Source: Hyphomicrobiales bacterium
Lineage (GTDB): Bacteria > Pseudomonadota > Alphaproteobacteria > Rhizobiales > Rhizobiaceae
Length of the DNA stretch: 64,000 nt
Assembly (NCBI GenBank): GCA_900472175.1
Contig: UCHD01000004.1
Location: forward strand, 117,721-181,720
Direction: 5' to 3'
In this document: piece after piece, positions 8,299 through 17,015 of the stretch
Position numbering within the stretch: position 1 is the stretch's first letter
How the letters are laid out: each line of letters starts with the position of its first letter
Translations under genes and position numbers: made by a program
Notes under the pieces: generated by a model
Database searches by the model: none
Seen by the model: only the letters and a program-made list of their open reading frames with translations
What the model was told of the DNA's origin: nothing

Positions 8299-9255
8299 TT
8301 ACTTCATGCCCAGCGTCTCAAGCAGGCCCTTGCGCTTGGCATGGTAGTAGTAGCCGCTGGCATAAAGCTTGACGGCGCCGTCGTTCTGATTGTCGGCCAC
8401 CATCCAGGCGCCGGCCAGATATTTCGTTGCATATTTCAGATTGGTTTCGGCATCGAACAGGCCTTCGGCAGGGCCTTCATAGCCGAGGCCCTTGGCCGTG
8501 TTGTAGCGAATCTGCATCAGGCCGTAGTTGCCAGAATTGTAGGCGCGCGGATTGTAGGTGCTTTCACGCTTGACGACGCGGTGAACCAGTTCTTCCGGGA
8601 TATTGTTGAGCTTGGCGTAATAGGCGATCAGGCGGTCCAGTTCCGGACGCGAGCTTGTCGGCTTTTCCGTGATGCCCAAGGACGCCGGTATCGACTTTGC
8701 CATCGCATAGGCGCTGGCACCGATCGACGGCTTGGCCATCGGCACGATCATGCGCTTGGCAACCAGCGTTTCCAGACCGACCGGCTCGCCCGTATCGAAA
8801 TCCGATTCCATAGCGGCCATCATCATACCTTCTGGAATCTGCGGCATGCGATCGGACTTCGCCGAAACCATGGCGTTGGCCGTGTCCGGCAGGACCGCTG
8901 CTGTTGCCGCCTGAGCGGCTGCAGATGTCTGAGGAGCCACCAGTGCATTGGCGGCCACTGCAGGTGTTGCAGCCTGGTTGGTCGCGGCGGCCTGGGCCGT
9001 TGCCGTCTCACCGGGCTTCATCATCGCTGTTTCGGCTGCTAGTGCTGCGGTCGTTGCTGCGACACCGTCCGGCGTCGGCAATGCGTAAGCCGTCATTTCC
9101 GTTCCGGGCTTGGGCAGCGGCGTTACCGTCTGCACCGCCATCAGCTGTTCCATCGGTGTTCGCTCGATGCTCGAGCAACCGCCAAGAAGGGTAGCCGAGA
9201 CGAGGGCACAGGCCGTAACAGCCGGTTTTGAAACGGAAAAACGGAAATTCGCCAT
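8299..9255 (-). CDS. Lytic transglycosylase lipoprotein (SLT domain) with long Ala-rich linker
   Basis: This 318-residue protein has a lipobox ending LLGGC (Cys about residue 27). A low-complexity Ala/Thr/Pro-rich region of roughly 170 residues follows, and then a C-terminal SLT (family 1) domain. The catalytic Glu is in VVKREST (about residue 231), followed by GNYGLMQIRY and a TNLKYATKYLAGA helix, all typical of this fold. It should cut murein glycan strands from the membrane face, with the linker giving reach through the periplasm. It is transcribed alone, convergent to the serine hydrolase. Confidence 0.9.
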   Translation of the reverse strand: MANFRFSVSKPAVTACALVSATLLGGCSSIERTPMEQLMAVQTVTPLPKPGTEMTAYALPTPDGVAATTAALAAETAMMKPGETATAQAAATNQAATPAVAANALVAPQTSAAAQAATAAVLPDTANAMVSAKSDRMPQIPEGMMMAAMESDFDTGEPVGLETLVAKRMIVPMAKPSIGASAYAMAKSIPASLGITEKPTSSRPELDRLIAYYAKLNNIPEELVHRVVKRESTYNPRAYNSGNYGLMQIRYNTAKGLGYEGPAEGLFDAETNLKYATKYLAGAWMVADNQNDGAVKLYASGYYYHAKRKGLLETLGMK

Positions 9256-9372
9256 GCTGTCACTTTCGTGCTGTCAGGCCCCTCGGCCCTATGCAAATCA
9301 GCAGCCAGAGGCCACCATGCGCCGGATGTCATTAACCTATGAGACGCTGAACCGCAAGCGCGGGACGTCCTT

Positions 9373-10008
9373 TCAGGCGCCGGCGCGCCGCAAGCCCGCT
9401 GTCAGAAGGCCCGCGCCGATCAAAAGCGACCCGCCCGTGCGGTTGACGATGGCCTGAACTTTGGGCTTTCGAATCGTCTGGCGCGCAGCCGATGCCATCA
9501 GTGCATAGAGCGTGGCGTTGAGCGTTGCGAGCACCAGAAATGTGGTTTCAAAGATCAGCATCTGGTTGAACAGCGGGCGGCTGAGATCGAGAAACTGCGG
9601 CAGGAAGGCGACGAAGAAAACGATGCTTTTCGGGTTGAGCGCGGTGACGACATAGGTGTGCAGGAAGATTTTGAGTGGGTTTTCTGCGGGGACCGACATG
9701 GTGCCATCGGCAGTCTCCGTTGCGATTGGTGCGCGCCAAAGCTTGATGCCGAGCCAGATCAGATAGGCAGCGCCCACCCATTTCAGCACGGTGAAAACCG
9801 CAGCCGATGTGGCGAGCAGTGCGCCGAGGCCCAGCATCGAGGCGGTCATTGCGGTGAAATCGCCGAGAGCCACGCCAGCGACCGTGGCGCTGGCAACCTT
9901 GCGCCCATGCCCGAGTGCATAGGAGATGACGAGAAGAATGGTCGGACCGGGAATGGCAAGCAGGATTGCGGAGGCGGCGACGAAGGCCAGCCAGTGTTCG
10001 ATCGACAT
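9373..10008 (-). CDS. LysE/RhtB family amino-acid exporter
   Basis: This inner-membrane exporter has 211 residues and about six helices. The N-terminal FVAASAILLAIPGPTILLVIS segment carries the PGP motif of the LysE superfamily, followed by the SYALGHGRK loop. The ATG at 10008 was chosen because it matches the family N-terminus (MSIEHWLAFV). A TTG at 10071 is open but lies in the arm of a long inverted repeat. The likely substrate is an amino acid such as a threonine/homoserine-type compound, but it cannot be specified. It lies 84 bp downstream of pfp on the same strand, behind a strong hairpin whose 3' arm contains its ribosome site. Confidence 0.9.
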   Translation of the reverse strand: MSIEHWLAFVAASAILLAIPGPTILLVISYALGHGRKVASATVAGVALGDFTAMTASMLGLGALLATSAAVFTVLKWVGAAYLIWLGIKLWRAPIATETADGTMSVPAENPLKIFLHTYVVTALNPKSIVFFVAFLPQFLDLSRPLFNQMLIFETTFLVLATLNATLYALMASAARQTIRKPKVQAIVNRTGGSLLIGAGLLTAGLRRAGA

Positions 10009-10012
10009 GAAA

Positions 10013-10068
10013 ACGGCTCCGTTTGGACTTGGCGTTCGATCGAGGAAGCCATGCGCAAACGGAGCCGT
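10013..10068 (-). promoter_or_regulatory. 13-bp inverted repeat in pfp-lysE spacer (terminator/attenuator-like)
   Basis: ACGGCTCCGTTTG (10013-10025) and CAAACGGAGCCGT (10056-10068) are perfect complements separated by 30 bp. In the minus-strand RNA the second arm ends in UUUUC just before the LysE-family start codon and contains the GGAG of its ribosome site. The structure could end pfp transcription, mask translation of the exporter, or both. Confidence 0.6.
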
Positions 10069-10092
10069 CAATAGGCGTTTATAAGCCGGATA

Positions 10093-11307
10093 TCAGTTCG
10101 CCGGCGACCATTTCTGGCCGATCACATCCATGACCTCTCCGAACCACTTGACCGAGGTGTCGAAATGCTTGCCGCCACGAATGCGTGGGAATTCGATCGT
10201 CCGCAGCTTGCCGCCCTGATCTTCGTCATGGCCGGTGACGCCGGAGACCTTGTTGAGTGCGCTTTCAACGGCGAGATCGACCATGCCCTGGATGAGGCGC
10301 AGGTCGTCGGCATTGGCCGGTGCGGAGCGGGCGTAGTAGCCGGACTTCTGCACCATCGAGCGCTCGGCGCCGAGAAGGGCTGCGAACTGCTTGGTGAACC
10401 AGCCGCCGACATTGATCGTGTCGATCTTGACGTGGCCGAAGGCATCGCGCTTGACGGCCTCACCGGCGGCTTCGCGTTCCGCCACCACGGCATCGAGGCA
10501 AGCACCTTCCGAGACGAACAGGGTGACAAAGCCTGTCTTGTCCATGACGGCGCGCAGCCGTTCGGCTTCGGTTTCCAGATTGAAGGCGGTCTCGGGCAGA
10601 TAGAGGCCGTCGATGTTCTTCATCTGCCGGTTCATCATGAAGCCGTCAACGAATTCCCGGTCGTCGATGTGCTGGATATAAGAACGGGCGGTCGCTGCTG
10701 TCAGCCAGCCGCAGTGGCGGCCCATGACTTCGTGGACGACGAGCGTGCGCGGTGCGGCACTTTGTTCGTTGCTGACATTGTCGAAGAACTTTGCGCCGTA
10801 TTCGGCGGCAGTCCAGGCGCCGAGCGACTGGCGGATCGGCACGACGTCGTTATCGACGGTCTTCGGCAGGCCGACGACGGTGAGGTTGTAGCCGTTGGCG
10901 CCGAGATAGGCGGCAAGGTCGGCCGCCGTCGTGTTGGTGTCGTCGCCGCCGATTGTGTGAAGGATGGTGATGCCGTCGTCTGCCAGCCGTTCGGCTGCGA
11001 CGCGCAACGGGTTCTGGCCTTCCTTGACCAGGCCGCGCTTGATGCAGTCGGCCGTGTTGGTGAGCTTCACCCGGCTATTGCCGATCGGCGATCCACCGTG
11101 ACGGTGCAGGATATGCGCCTTTTCGCGCATATCGCGGGTGATGTCGATGCGATCGGCCAGCAGAAGGCCCTGATAGCCGGAGCGGTAGGCCACCAGTTCT
11201 ATATCGGGGGCGATGTCGGTGTAGCGCTCGATCAGGCCACCCACGGCAGAAGACAGACATGGCGCGAGCCCACCTGCGGTCAGCATTGCAACTTTCTGTT
11301 TGGCCAT
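10093..11307 (-). CDS. pfp: Pyrophosphate-dependent 6-phosphofructokinase
   Basis: This 404-residue phosphofructokinase phosphorylates fructose 6-phosphate with PPi in the cytosol. The signature GGDDT at about residues 120-124 has Asp where ATP enzymes have Gly (GGDGS), which marks the PPi-using type. LPKTVDNDV (about 147-155) is the substrate and catalytic loop. The start at 11307 follows a perfect GAGGAGG ribosome site 6-8 bases upstream; the open frame extends 25 codons further without support. Rhizobia usually lack a normal ATP-PFK, so this enzyme may act mainly in the reversible or gluconeogenic direction; that is general knowledge, not shown here. Confidence 0.93.
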   Translation of the reverse strand: MAKQKVAMLTAGGLAPCLSSAVGGLIERYTDIAPDIELVAYRSGYQGLLLADRIDITRDMREKAHILHRHGGSPIGNSRVKLTNTADCIKRGLVKEGQNPLRVAAERLADDGITILHTIGGDDTNTTAADLAAYLGANGYNLTVVGLPKTVDNDVVPIRQSLGAWTAAEYGAKFFDNVSNEQSAAPRTLVVHEVMGRHCGWLTAATARSYIQHIDDREFVDGFMMNRQMKNIDGLYLPETAFNLETEAERLRAVMDKTGFVTLFVSEGACLDAVVAEREAAGEAVKRDAFGHVKIDTINVGGWFTKQFAALLGAERSMVQKSGYYARSAPANADDLRLIQGMVDLAVESALNKVSGVTGHDEDQGGKLRTIEFPRIRGGKHFDTSVKWFGEVMDVIGQKWSPAN

Positions 11308-11405
11308 AGAGTCCTCCTCGGGGATTGCGGCAAGATCGTTCGCGGTCTCTCTAGCGCAATTCCCATGGAAGTTAAATGACATGCTGCCGGGATGGCAGTG
11401 GATGA

Positions 11406-12281
11406 TCAGGCGATACGTGCTTTTCGCCCGAGCCAGACGATCAGGGCAACCGCCACAGCAAAGCCGATTGTCGATGGGCTGATGATTTCACCGAGCAGCA
11501 CGGCGGAAACGGCGAGCGTCACGAAGGTCTGCAACAATTGCACCTGTGCCACGCGGGCGATGCCGCCGAGCGCCAGCCCGGCATTCCAGAAGATGAAGCC
11601 TGAAAACATCGACATCAGGCCAAGATAGGAGAGGGCGCCGAGTTCAGCCGCCGTCGGAGCTTGAATTCCGTCCTCCATCACCAGCAACGTGGCAACGACG
11701 GAGAGCGGTGCTGTGATGACCAGCGCCCAGGAAATCACTTCCCATCCCGGGATGATCCGCGAAACCTTGGCCGACAGGACATAGCCGAGCGAAGCGGTGA
11801 TGGCGGCGAGAAACAGCCAGACATCGCCGACCTGCAGGTGAAAGCCGCTGTCGCGGATGGAGAAGAACACCACCAGTGCAGCACCGGCAAGACCATAGGC
11901 CCAGAAGGCTGGTCCCGGCCGCTCGCCGTCAACGAGGGCTGCAAAGATCGAGGTCAGCAGGGGCAGGATGCCGAGGATGACGCCGCCATGGCTGGCCGGA
12001 ATGGTCTGCATCGCCGTGGTCGAGAAGATCGGAAAGCCATAAACGACGCAGATGCCAGCACCGAGCAGGATTGCACCCTGTCCCTTTGGCCATCTTCTGC
12101 GCATCACAAGCAATGTCAGTCCGGCGGCGAGCGAGGCAATGACGGCGCGGCTGAAGGTGATGAAGAAGGGGGAAAAGCCGCCAAGTGCGATGTGCGTCAT
12201 CGGCAGGGTGACGCCGAAAATGATGACGCCGACCAGGCCAAGCGCCATGCCCATGGCCTGCGGGTGAGTGGAAATACGCAT
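11406..12281 (-). CDS. EamA/DMT-family transporter
   Basis: This 291-residue membrane protein has ten predicted hydrophobic helices in two repeated EamA halves (about residues 8-140 and 155-288), the layout of drug/metabolite exporters. The start at 12281 follows a GGAG site; an upstream in-frame ATG would add an unneeded basic tail. It ends about 100 bp from the pfp start on the same strand. The substrate is unknown. The 315-bp gap upstream is shared with the divergent TerB-DnaJ gene. Confidence 0.88.
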   Translation of the reverse strand: MRISTHPQAMGMALGLVGVIIFGVTLPMTHIALGGFSPFFITFSRAVIASLAAGLTLLVMRRRWPKGQGAILLGAGICVVYGFPIFSTTAMQTIPASHGGVILGILPLLTSIFAALVDGERPGPAFWAYGLAGAALVVFFSIRDSGFHLQVGDVWLFLAAITASLGYVLSAKVSRIIPGWEVISWALVITAPLSVVATLLVMEDGIQAPTAAELGALSYLGLMSMFSGFIFWNAGLALGGIARVAQVQLLQTFVTLAVSAVLLGEIISPSTIGFAVAVALIVWLGRKARIA

Positions 12282-12351
12282 AGGAGCTCCAGCGGACAGT
12301 CGCTTGCCGGTTCGCATTTCGGCCGGTTCGAAGTCAAATTCATTTGCATGA

Positions 12352-12381
12352 TTGGACGATCACGGCAACGAATGCTATAAT
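12352..12381 (+). promoter_or_regulatory. Sigma-70-like promoter toward the TerB-DnaJ gene
   Basis: TTGGAC and TATAAT are separated by 18 bp in the divergent gap, pointing rightward and giving a leader of about 210 nt. Two copies of the 12-mer CATTTCGGCCGG (12315-12326 and 12406-12417) flank it and might be a regulator site. I see nothing else in the gap. Confidence 0.5.
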
Positions 12382-12596
12382 AGTGAGGTGCCATCACAAA
12401 TTCGTCATTTCGGCCGGATCTGCGGCTCTGGCGCCTTGCAATCCGCGTCAACATCTGGTCATGCTGATTGGTGAGCTGCATGATTGCCGTGGCGCAACAG
12501 CCGTGCGAGCCACCTTGCATTTGCGCATGGACGCATTGCCCGTGCCATTTCCACTTCAAATACGTGGATCAGCCAACTATGGGAAAGAACGTGCCT

Positions 12597-13304
12597 ATGT
12601 CATTCTGGGATAGCATCCTCAGCATCGTCACCGCGACGGGCAATGCGCTCGCCGGTGTCATCGAAGCTGTGCGGACGCTGTTCGAAGGCGATCCGGAAAC
12701 CCGCCGCAAGGTGGCATTCTCGGTCGCCATGATTGCGCTGTCCGCCAAGATGGCAAAGGCCGATGGTATCGTCACCGAGGCCGAAGTGTCGGCATTCCGC
12801 GACATCTTCAAGTTTCCCGATGATCAGGCCCAAAATGTCGCCCGGCTCTACAATCTTGCCCGTCAGGACGTTGCGGGCTACGAGTCCTATGCCGAGAAGC
12901 TGGCGTCGCTCTGCGTTTCCTGCGATCAGAACTGCCCGGTTCTGGAAGATATCATCGACGGGCTTTTTCATATCGCCAAGTCTGACGGCGCCCTTCACGA
13001 GAAGGAACTGAACTTCCTCACGCGCGTTGCCGAGATCTTCCATATGGAGGAAGCCCGGTTTCAGGCGATCATGGCTCGCCACGTGCACAGCGCCGGCGCC
13101 GATCCCTACAAGATTCTTGGCGTTTCGCCAAAAGACGATTTTTCGATCATCCGCAAGCGCTATCGCGTGCTGGTGTCGGAAAACCACCCGGACATTCTGG
13201 TTGCCCGGGGCGTGCCGCAGGAGCTGCAGGCGATCGCCAACGATCGCATGGCTGAACTGAATGCCGCCTATGAGGCGATCGAGAAAGAACGCCGCGCCGC
13301 ATGA
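12597..13304 (+). CDS. djlA: TerB-DnaJ domain co-chaperone (DjlA-like)
   Basis: This 235-residue protein has a TerB-like helical domain (about residues 35-160; segments AKADGIVTEAEV and AKSDGALHEKEL are its two metal-site-like repeats) and a C-terminal J domain beginning DPYKILGVS with the essential HPD at about 197-199. It should stimulate DnaK. Unlike E. coli DjlA there is only a weak N-terminal hydrophobic segment, so membrane anchoring is uncertain. The ATG at 12597 gives the family N-terminus; the open frame upstream is Cys-rich and not conserved-looking. The stop overlaps the next gene by 4 nt (ATGA), implying coupling with the amidase. Confidence 0.88.
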   Translation: MSFWDSILSIVTATGNALAGVIEAVRTLFEGDPETRRKVAFSVAMIALSAKMAKADGIVTEAEVSAFRDIFKFPDDQAQNVARLYNLARQDVAGYESYAEKLASLCVSCDQNCPVLEDIIDGLFHIAKSDGALHEKELNFLTRVAEIFHMEEARFQAIMARHVHSAGADPYKILGVSPKDDFSIIRKRYRVLVSENHPDILVARGVPQELQAIANDRMAELNAAYEAIEKERRAA

Positions 13305-14065
13305 CCGACTTCGCCTGCGACTATCCCGCCGCACGTTTCGTGCCATCGCCCAATCACGGCGAAAGGGCAGGCGGGTTAAGGCCCGACATGATCATCCTGC
13401 ATTATACCGGCATGAAGACGGGGGCTGCGGCCCTCGACTGGCTTTGCCGCGAGGAAAGCCAGGTCTCCAGTCACTATTTCGTCCATGAGGATGGACGCGT
13501 CGATCAGCTGGTTGCCGAGGACCGACGTGCCTGGCATGCGGGCAAGAGCATCTGGAAAGGCGAGACCGATCTCAATTCCCGCTCGATCGGCATCGAAATC
13601 GTCAATGCCGGCCATCCCGGCGGGTTGCCGGATTTCCCCTCCGAGCAGATCGATGCGGTCGTTGAACTGTGTCGAAACTGCGGCGAGCGGTGGTCGATCG
13701 CCCCTGAGCGGGTGCTGGCTCACAGCGATATCGCTCCTATTCGCAAGGTTGATCCAGGGGAAAAATTTCCCTGGGAACGGCTTCATTCCGGTGGCGTCGG
13801 GCATTGGGTTCCAGCGGCCCCGATTGGCGGAGGTCGATTTTTCCACCGCGGCGATCAGGGCCAGCCTGTCGAAGCTGTACAGACGATGCTGTCGCTCTAT
13901 GGCTACGGAATTGAAGTGACAGGGGTTTTCTGCGAAAAGACGGAAGGTGCCGTGGCTGCCTTCCAGCGCCATTTCCGCCCGTCGCAGGTCGATGGTATCG
14001 CCGATATTTCGACGCTGGACACGTTGCACAGGCTGCTTTCGGCCCTGCCGGATTTCAGCCGCTGA
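13301..14065 (+). CDS. N-acetylmuramoyl-L-alanine amidase (Amidase_2) with peptidoglycan-binding domain
   Basis: This 254-residue zinc amidase has an Amidase_2 domain with the ligand His in IILHYTG (about 34), WHAG (79) and the AHSDI...DPG pair (141/151). A PG_binding_1 repeat follows (about 185-250). It should cut the lactyl-L-Ala bond of murein or anhydro-muropeptides. No signal peptide is visible, so it may be cytoplasmic and act in recycling like AmpD, although the domain order is that of AmiD. It overlaps the TerB-DnaJ gene by 4 nt. The location is the main uncertainty. Confidence 0.9.
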   Translation: MTDFACDYPAARFVPSPNHGERAGGLRPDMIILHYTGMKTGAAALDWLCREESQVSSHYFVHEDGRVDQLVAEDRRAWHAGKSIWKGETDLNSRSIGIEIVNAGHPGGLPDFPSEQIDAVVELCRNCGERWSIAPERVLAHSDIAPIRKVDPGEKFPWERLHSGGVGHWVPAAPIGGGRFFHRGDQGQPVEAVQTMLSLYGYGIEVTGVFCEKTEGAVAAFQRHFRPSQVDGIADISTLDTLHRLLSALPDFSR

Positions 14066-14292
14066 ACCGTTTCCGGGGCGGTCATTCCGGAGGCGGTTCC
14101 CGGCTGCTTTCCGATTAATTTTGTGCACTGCCACATCATCACCACGATGCCGGGGTCTTTTGCGGCCATACCAAACCGCAGGGAATTCAGGCCTCCAGCC
14201 ATTCCTGTTGATGACGAAAATCGGGATGTGAGACGGCAGGGCGGGGTGCGCCCAAGAGGCCGCGACGCCCGAAAGTGGAGACTTCAAGCTAA

Positions 14293-14823
14293 ATGAGACT
14301 ATCGTATCTTGCTGCGGCGGCGGCATGCTTCTGCATGCTTTTTTCCGGGGTTGAAACGTCGTATGCCGGGGGCACCGACAAGACCATCACATCCTCTATC
14401 AAGCCCATGAGCCGAACGACCGGTTATCCCTCGCCGGGCACGGATTCCCTTAAATCTTCCGTCTATAGCGGCCTGATCAAGACCTATGCCAAGCAATATG
14501 GCGTGCCGGTCGATCTGGCCCACGCGGTGATCAAGGTCGAGAGCAATTTCAATCCCAAGGCGCGCGGCAGCGCCGGCGAAGTCGGCCTGATGCAGATCAA
14601 GCCCGCGACGGCCCGGATGATGGGCTATGCGGGCAACAAAAGCGGCCTGTTCGATCCCGAGACCAACATCAAATTCGGCATGAAATATCTCGCCATGGCA
14701 CATGAATTGTCCGGCGGTTTCACCTGCGGCACGATCCTGCGCTACAATGCGGGGCATGGCGCCAAGAAGATGAACCCGGTATCGCGCCGCTACTGCGGCA
14801 AGGTGCAGGCGATCATCGACTGA
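14293..14823 (+). CDS. Small exported lytic transglycosylase (SLT domain)
   Basis: This 176-residue protein has a clear signal peptide (about residues 1-25, ending SYAGG). Its SLT domain has the catalytic Glu in VIKVESNF, then GEVGLMQIKP and a C-terminal RYNAGHG segment. It lacks extra domains and is close to the minimal size for a Slt70-type catalytic unit. The 227-bp gap before it has no recognised element, only GC-rich short hairpins. It is a periplasmic murein-cutting enzyme by family. Confidence 0.9.
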   Translation: MRLSYLAAAAACFCMLFSGVETSYAGGTDKTITSSIKPMSRTTGYPSPGTDSLKSSVYSGLIKTYAKQYGVPVDLAHAVIKVESNFNPKARGSAGEVGLMQIKPATARMMGYAGNKSGLFDPETNIKFGMKYLAMAHELSGGFTCGTILRYNAGHGAKKMNPVSRRYCGKVQAIID

Positions 14824-14934
14824 TATGGCTGAGGTGCCGGACGGGTTTTCCTGCTCCGGCATTTTTCAAGTTCGCAGATGCCAGCAAGCTGATGCCATGC
14901 TATTGCCGAGGGATCGTTTTTCCGGGAGCTCAGC

Positions 14935-16125
14935 ATGGCAGGCACATTCGATTTCATCATTGTTGGCAAAGGCATGATGGGGGCGGCGGCGGCCCGACAC
15001 CTGGCAAAGAGCGGTGCGAAGATTGCGCTGATCGGCCCGGACGAGCCGGAAGACTGGGCAAGCCACAATGGTGTTTTCAGCAGTCATTACGACAATGGCC
15101 GCATCACCCGCACGATCGATTCCGATCCTGTCTGGGCGCTTCTGGCGCAGCGCTCCATCGAACGCTACGGCGATATCGCTTCAGGCAGCGGTGTCGATTT
15201 CTACAGCGAGGCCGGCTGCCTGATCGCCGCCCCACTGCCGGGTGGTGAGGAAACAACGCTCGACCACGTCATCGCCGCCCGCAACCGTCTTGGCGTCGAG
15301 GCACCGTTTGTCGATGAGCAGGAACTCGCTGGCCAGTTTCCCTGGTTCCGGTTTCCGGCTGGATATGGCGGCGTTTTCGAACCGCGCAACGCGGGGCATA
15401 TCGATCCACGGGCTCTGGTGAAAGCGCAGGTCGTCCTCGCTGAAAAGGCCGGTGTCACCGTTGTTCGCTCCGAGGTTTCAGCCGTCGTTCGCGTCGGCAG
15501 CGCGGTCAATGTCCGCACCGTCGATGGCGCGACGTTCAGCGCTGGCCGCATTGTCATTGCTGCCGGTGGATTTTCAATTTCCAGGCAATTGCTCGCCCGG
15601 CCGCTGGACCTTACCGTCAAGGCGCGCACCGTACTGTTTGCCGAGGTTGCAGAGGCGGATTTGCCGCGCTTTGCTGGAATGCCGTCGCTGATCGGATCAG
15701 CGCTCCAGCAGGACGAGAGCTATTATCTCTTGCCGCCCATCCGCTATCCCGATGGCAAGCACTATATCAAAATCGGTGGCGATCCGAGCGATATCACCAT
15801 CGCATCCGAACCGGAGGTGCGGGCCTGGTTCCGCGGAGAGGCCAATCAATCCGCTGCCGACCATATGGCGGGTTTGCTGTCGCGCGCCATGCCGTCGTTT
15901 AAGCCTGCATCGCTCCGATGGAGTCCGTGCGTCACCACCTTCACCCGCCATGGCTATCCCTATATCGGTTTTGCCGATTCAGACCGCGTCGCCGTTTTGA
16001 CCGGCGGCAACGGGATGGCGGCCAAGAGTTCGGATGAGATTGGCCGGCTTGGCGCGCAGTTGCTTCTCGGCGGGGTGCTCGATGCGCCCGAATACGATAC
16101 GGATTTTGCCGCCTGCTTCCGTTAG
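14935..16125 (+). CDS. FAD-dependent oxidoreductase of the DAO (amine/sarcosine oxidase-like) family
   Basis: This 396-residue protein has an N-terminal Rossmann FAD loop GKGMMGAAAARHL (about residues 11-23) and a DAO-fold body. It ends with a TGGNGMAAKSS segment typical of the second FAD contact in sarcosine and N-methyl-tryptophan oxidases. It should oxidise a secondary or primary amine with O2 or another acceptor in the cytosol; the substrate cannot be told. It stands alone between the transglycosylase and rnpB. Confidence 0.85.
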   Translation: MAGTFDFIIVGKGMMGAAAARHLAKSGAKIALIGPDEPEDWASHNGVFSSHYDNGRITRTIDSDPVWALLAQRSIERYGDIASGSGVDFYSEAGCLIAAPLPGGEETTLDHVIAARNRLGVEAPFVDEQELAGQFPWFRFPAGYGGVFEPRNAGHIDPRALVKAQVVLAEKAGVTVVRSEVSAVVRVGSAVNVRTVDGATFSAGRIVIAAGGFSISRQLLARPLDLTVKARTVLFAEVAEADLPRFAGMPSLIGSALQQDESYYLLPPIRYPDGKHYIKIGGDPSDITIASEPEVRAWFRGEANQSAADHMAGLLSRAMPSFKPASLRWSPCVTTFTRHGYPYIGFADSDRVAVLTGGNGMAAKSSDEIGRLGAQLLLGGVLDAPEYDTDFAACFR

Positions 16126-16191
16126 AGGCACTGGCATCACCGGATTTTTGCTTTTGTCACTGGCATTTGCCGGATACCTCGGCTATGCACC

Positions 16192-16594
16192 GCGGGCCAG
16201 TTGGCCGGGCAGCCGCGCTCCGCTATGACCGAAAGGTTGCGGGGGGAGGAAAGTCCGGGCTCCACGGAAAAACGGTGCCGGATAACGTCCGGCGGGGGTG
16301 ACCCCAGGGAAAGTGCCACAGAGAGAATACCGCCTGCCTTGGCAGGTAAGGGTGAAAGGGTGGGGTAAGAGCCCACCGCGCGCATGGCAACATGGGTGGC
16401 AAGGCAAACCCCACCGGGAGCAAAACCGAATAGGGATGACGTGGTTCGCGCAAGCGTTCCGGCCTTTTCCGGGTCAGTCATCCGGGTGGGTTGCAGGAGG
16501 CAGCGCGCAAGCGTTGTCCCAGATGAATGGCTGCCACGTTCCGGCTTTCGGGCCGGAGCCATACAGAACCCGGCTTACAGGCCAACTGGCAAAT
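16192..16594 (+). ncRNA. rnpB: RNase P RNA (class A)
   Basis: This is the catalytic RNA of ribonuclease P, which trims tRNA 5' ends. The hallmark core GAGGAAAGTCCGGGCTCC lies near 16248, followed by ACAGAGAGAATACCGCC and GGTAAGGGTGAAAGGGTG. Near the 3' end is the conserved ACAGAACCCGGCTTAC. The closing P1 helix is visible as GCCAGTTGGCC (16196-16206) pairing with GGCCAACTGGC (16581-16591). The exact ends are estimates. Confidence 0.96.
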
Positions 16595-16807
16595 TTCCTT
16601 CTTTTCCCGCGCTGGGCAGATGACTTCCCGATTTCAGTATCCGGTTGTTTATACACGTATTTTTTGTATTCCCGATATTGCATGTCCGGTCTTCGGCGTC
16701 GGGTGATTCCGGTGTGAAACCAAGCTCTTGGGTATCTGTTTGTAACTGTTTGTTAAACTTAACAGACTATCAATATTTGCTGACGACGCGTGCCGGAATA
16801 GAGCAAA

Positions 16808-16842
16808 TCCCATTGACGCCCATATGGTCCCATGTTATCCCA
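16808..16842 (-). promoter_or_regulatory. MraZ box (four TGGGN repeats)
   Basis: Read on the minus strand, TGGGA, TGGGA, TGGGC and TGGGA recur at exact 10-bp steps (plus-strand TCCCA 16808-16812, GCCCA 16818-16822, TCCCA 16828-16832, TCCCA 16838-16842). This is the known architecture of the operator by which MraZ autoregulates the dcw cluster. It lies about 175 bp before mraZ. The rest of the 420-bp gap after rnpB shows no other clear element; a GTTAAACTTAAC motif occurs near 16751. Confidence 0.85.
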
Positions 16843-17015
16843 ATCATGCACTGTACACAGGCTGATTCAGGCCTACTCACCGCAAGTTTCGGGGGTGCTC
16901 CGTAAGGGGTTTTCGATCGGGCATGTTGCCCGGTTGCGGGGTGTTGTGCGTCCTTTTGTTGGTGCTTGCGGGCTGTTGGGGCTGGCATGTCCACCGGGAA
17001 CGGCTGTATCGTGTC

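Noticed and set aside
12468..12596. N-terminal extension of the TerB-DnaJ protein, Cys-rich
   Set aside because: It has no ribosome site and is not like family members.
16923..17015. In-frame hydrophobic N-terminal extension of MraZ ending in a lipobox-like LAGC
   Set aside because: MraZ is a cytosolic DNA-binding protein whose family N-terminus begins at 17016; the extension is chance.
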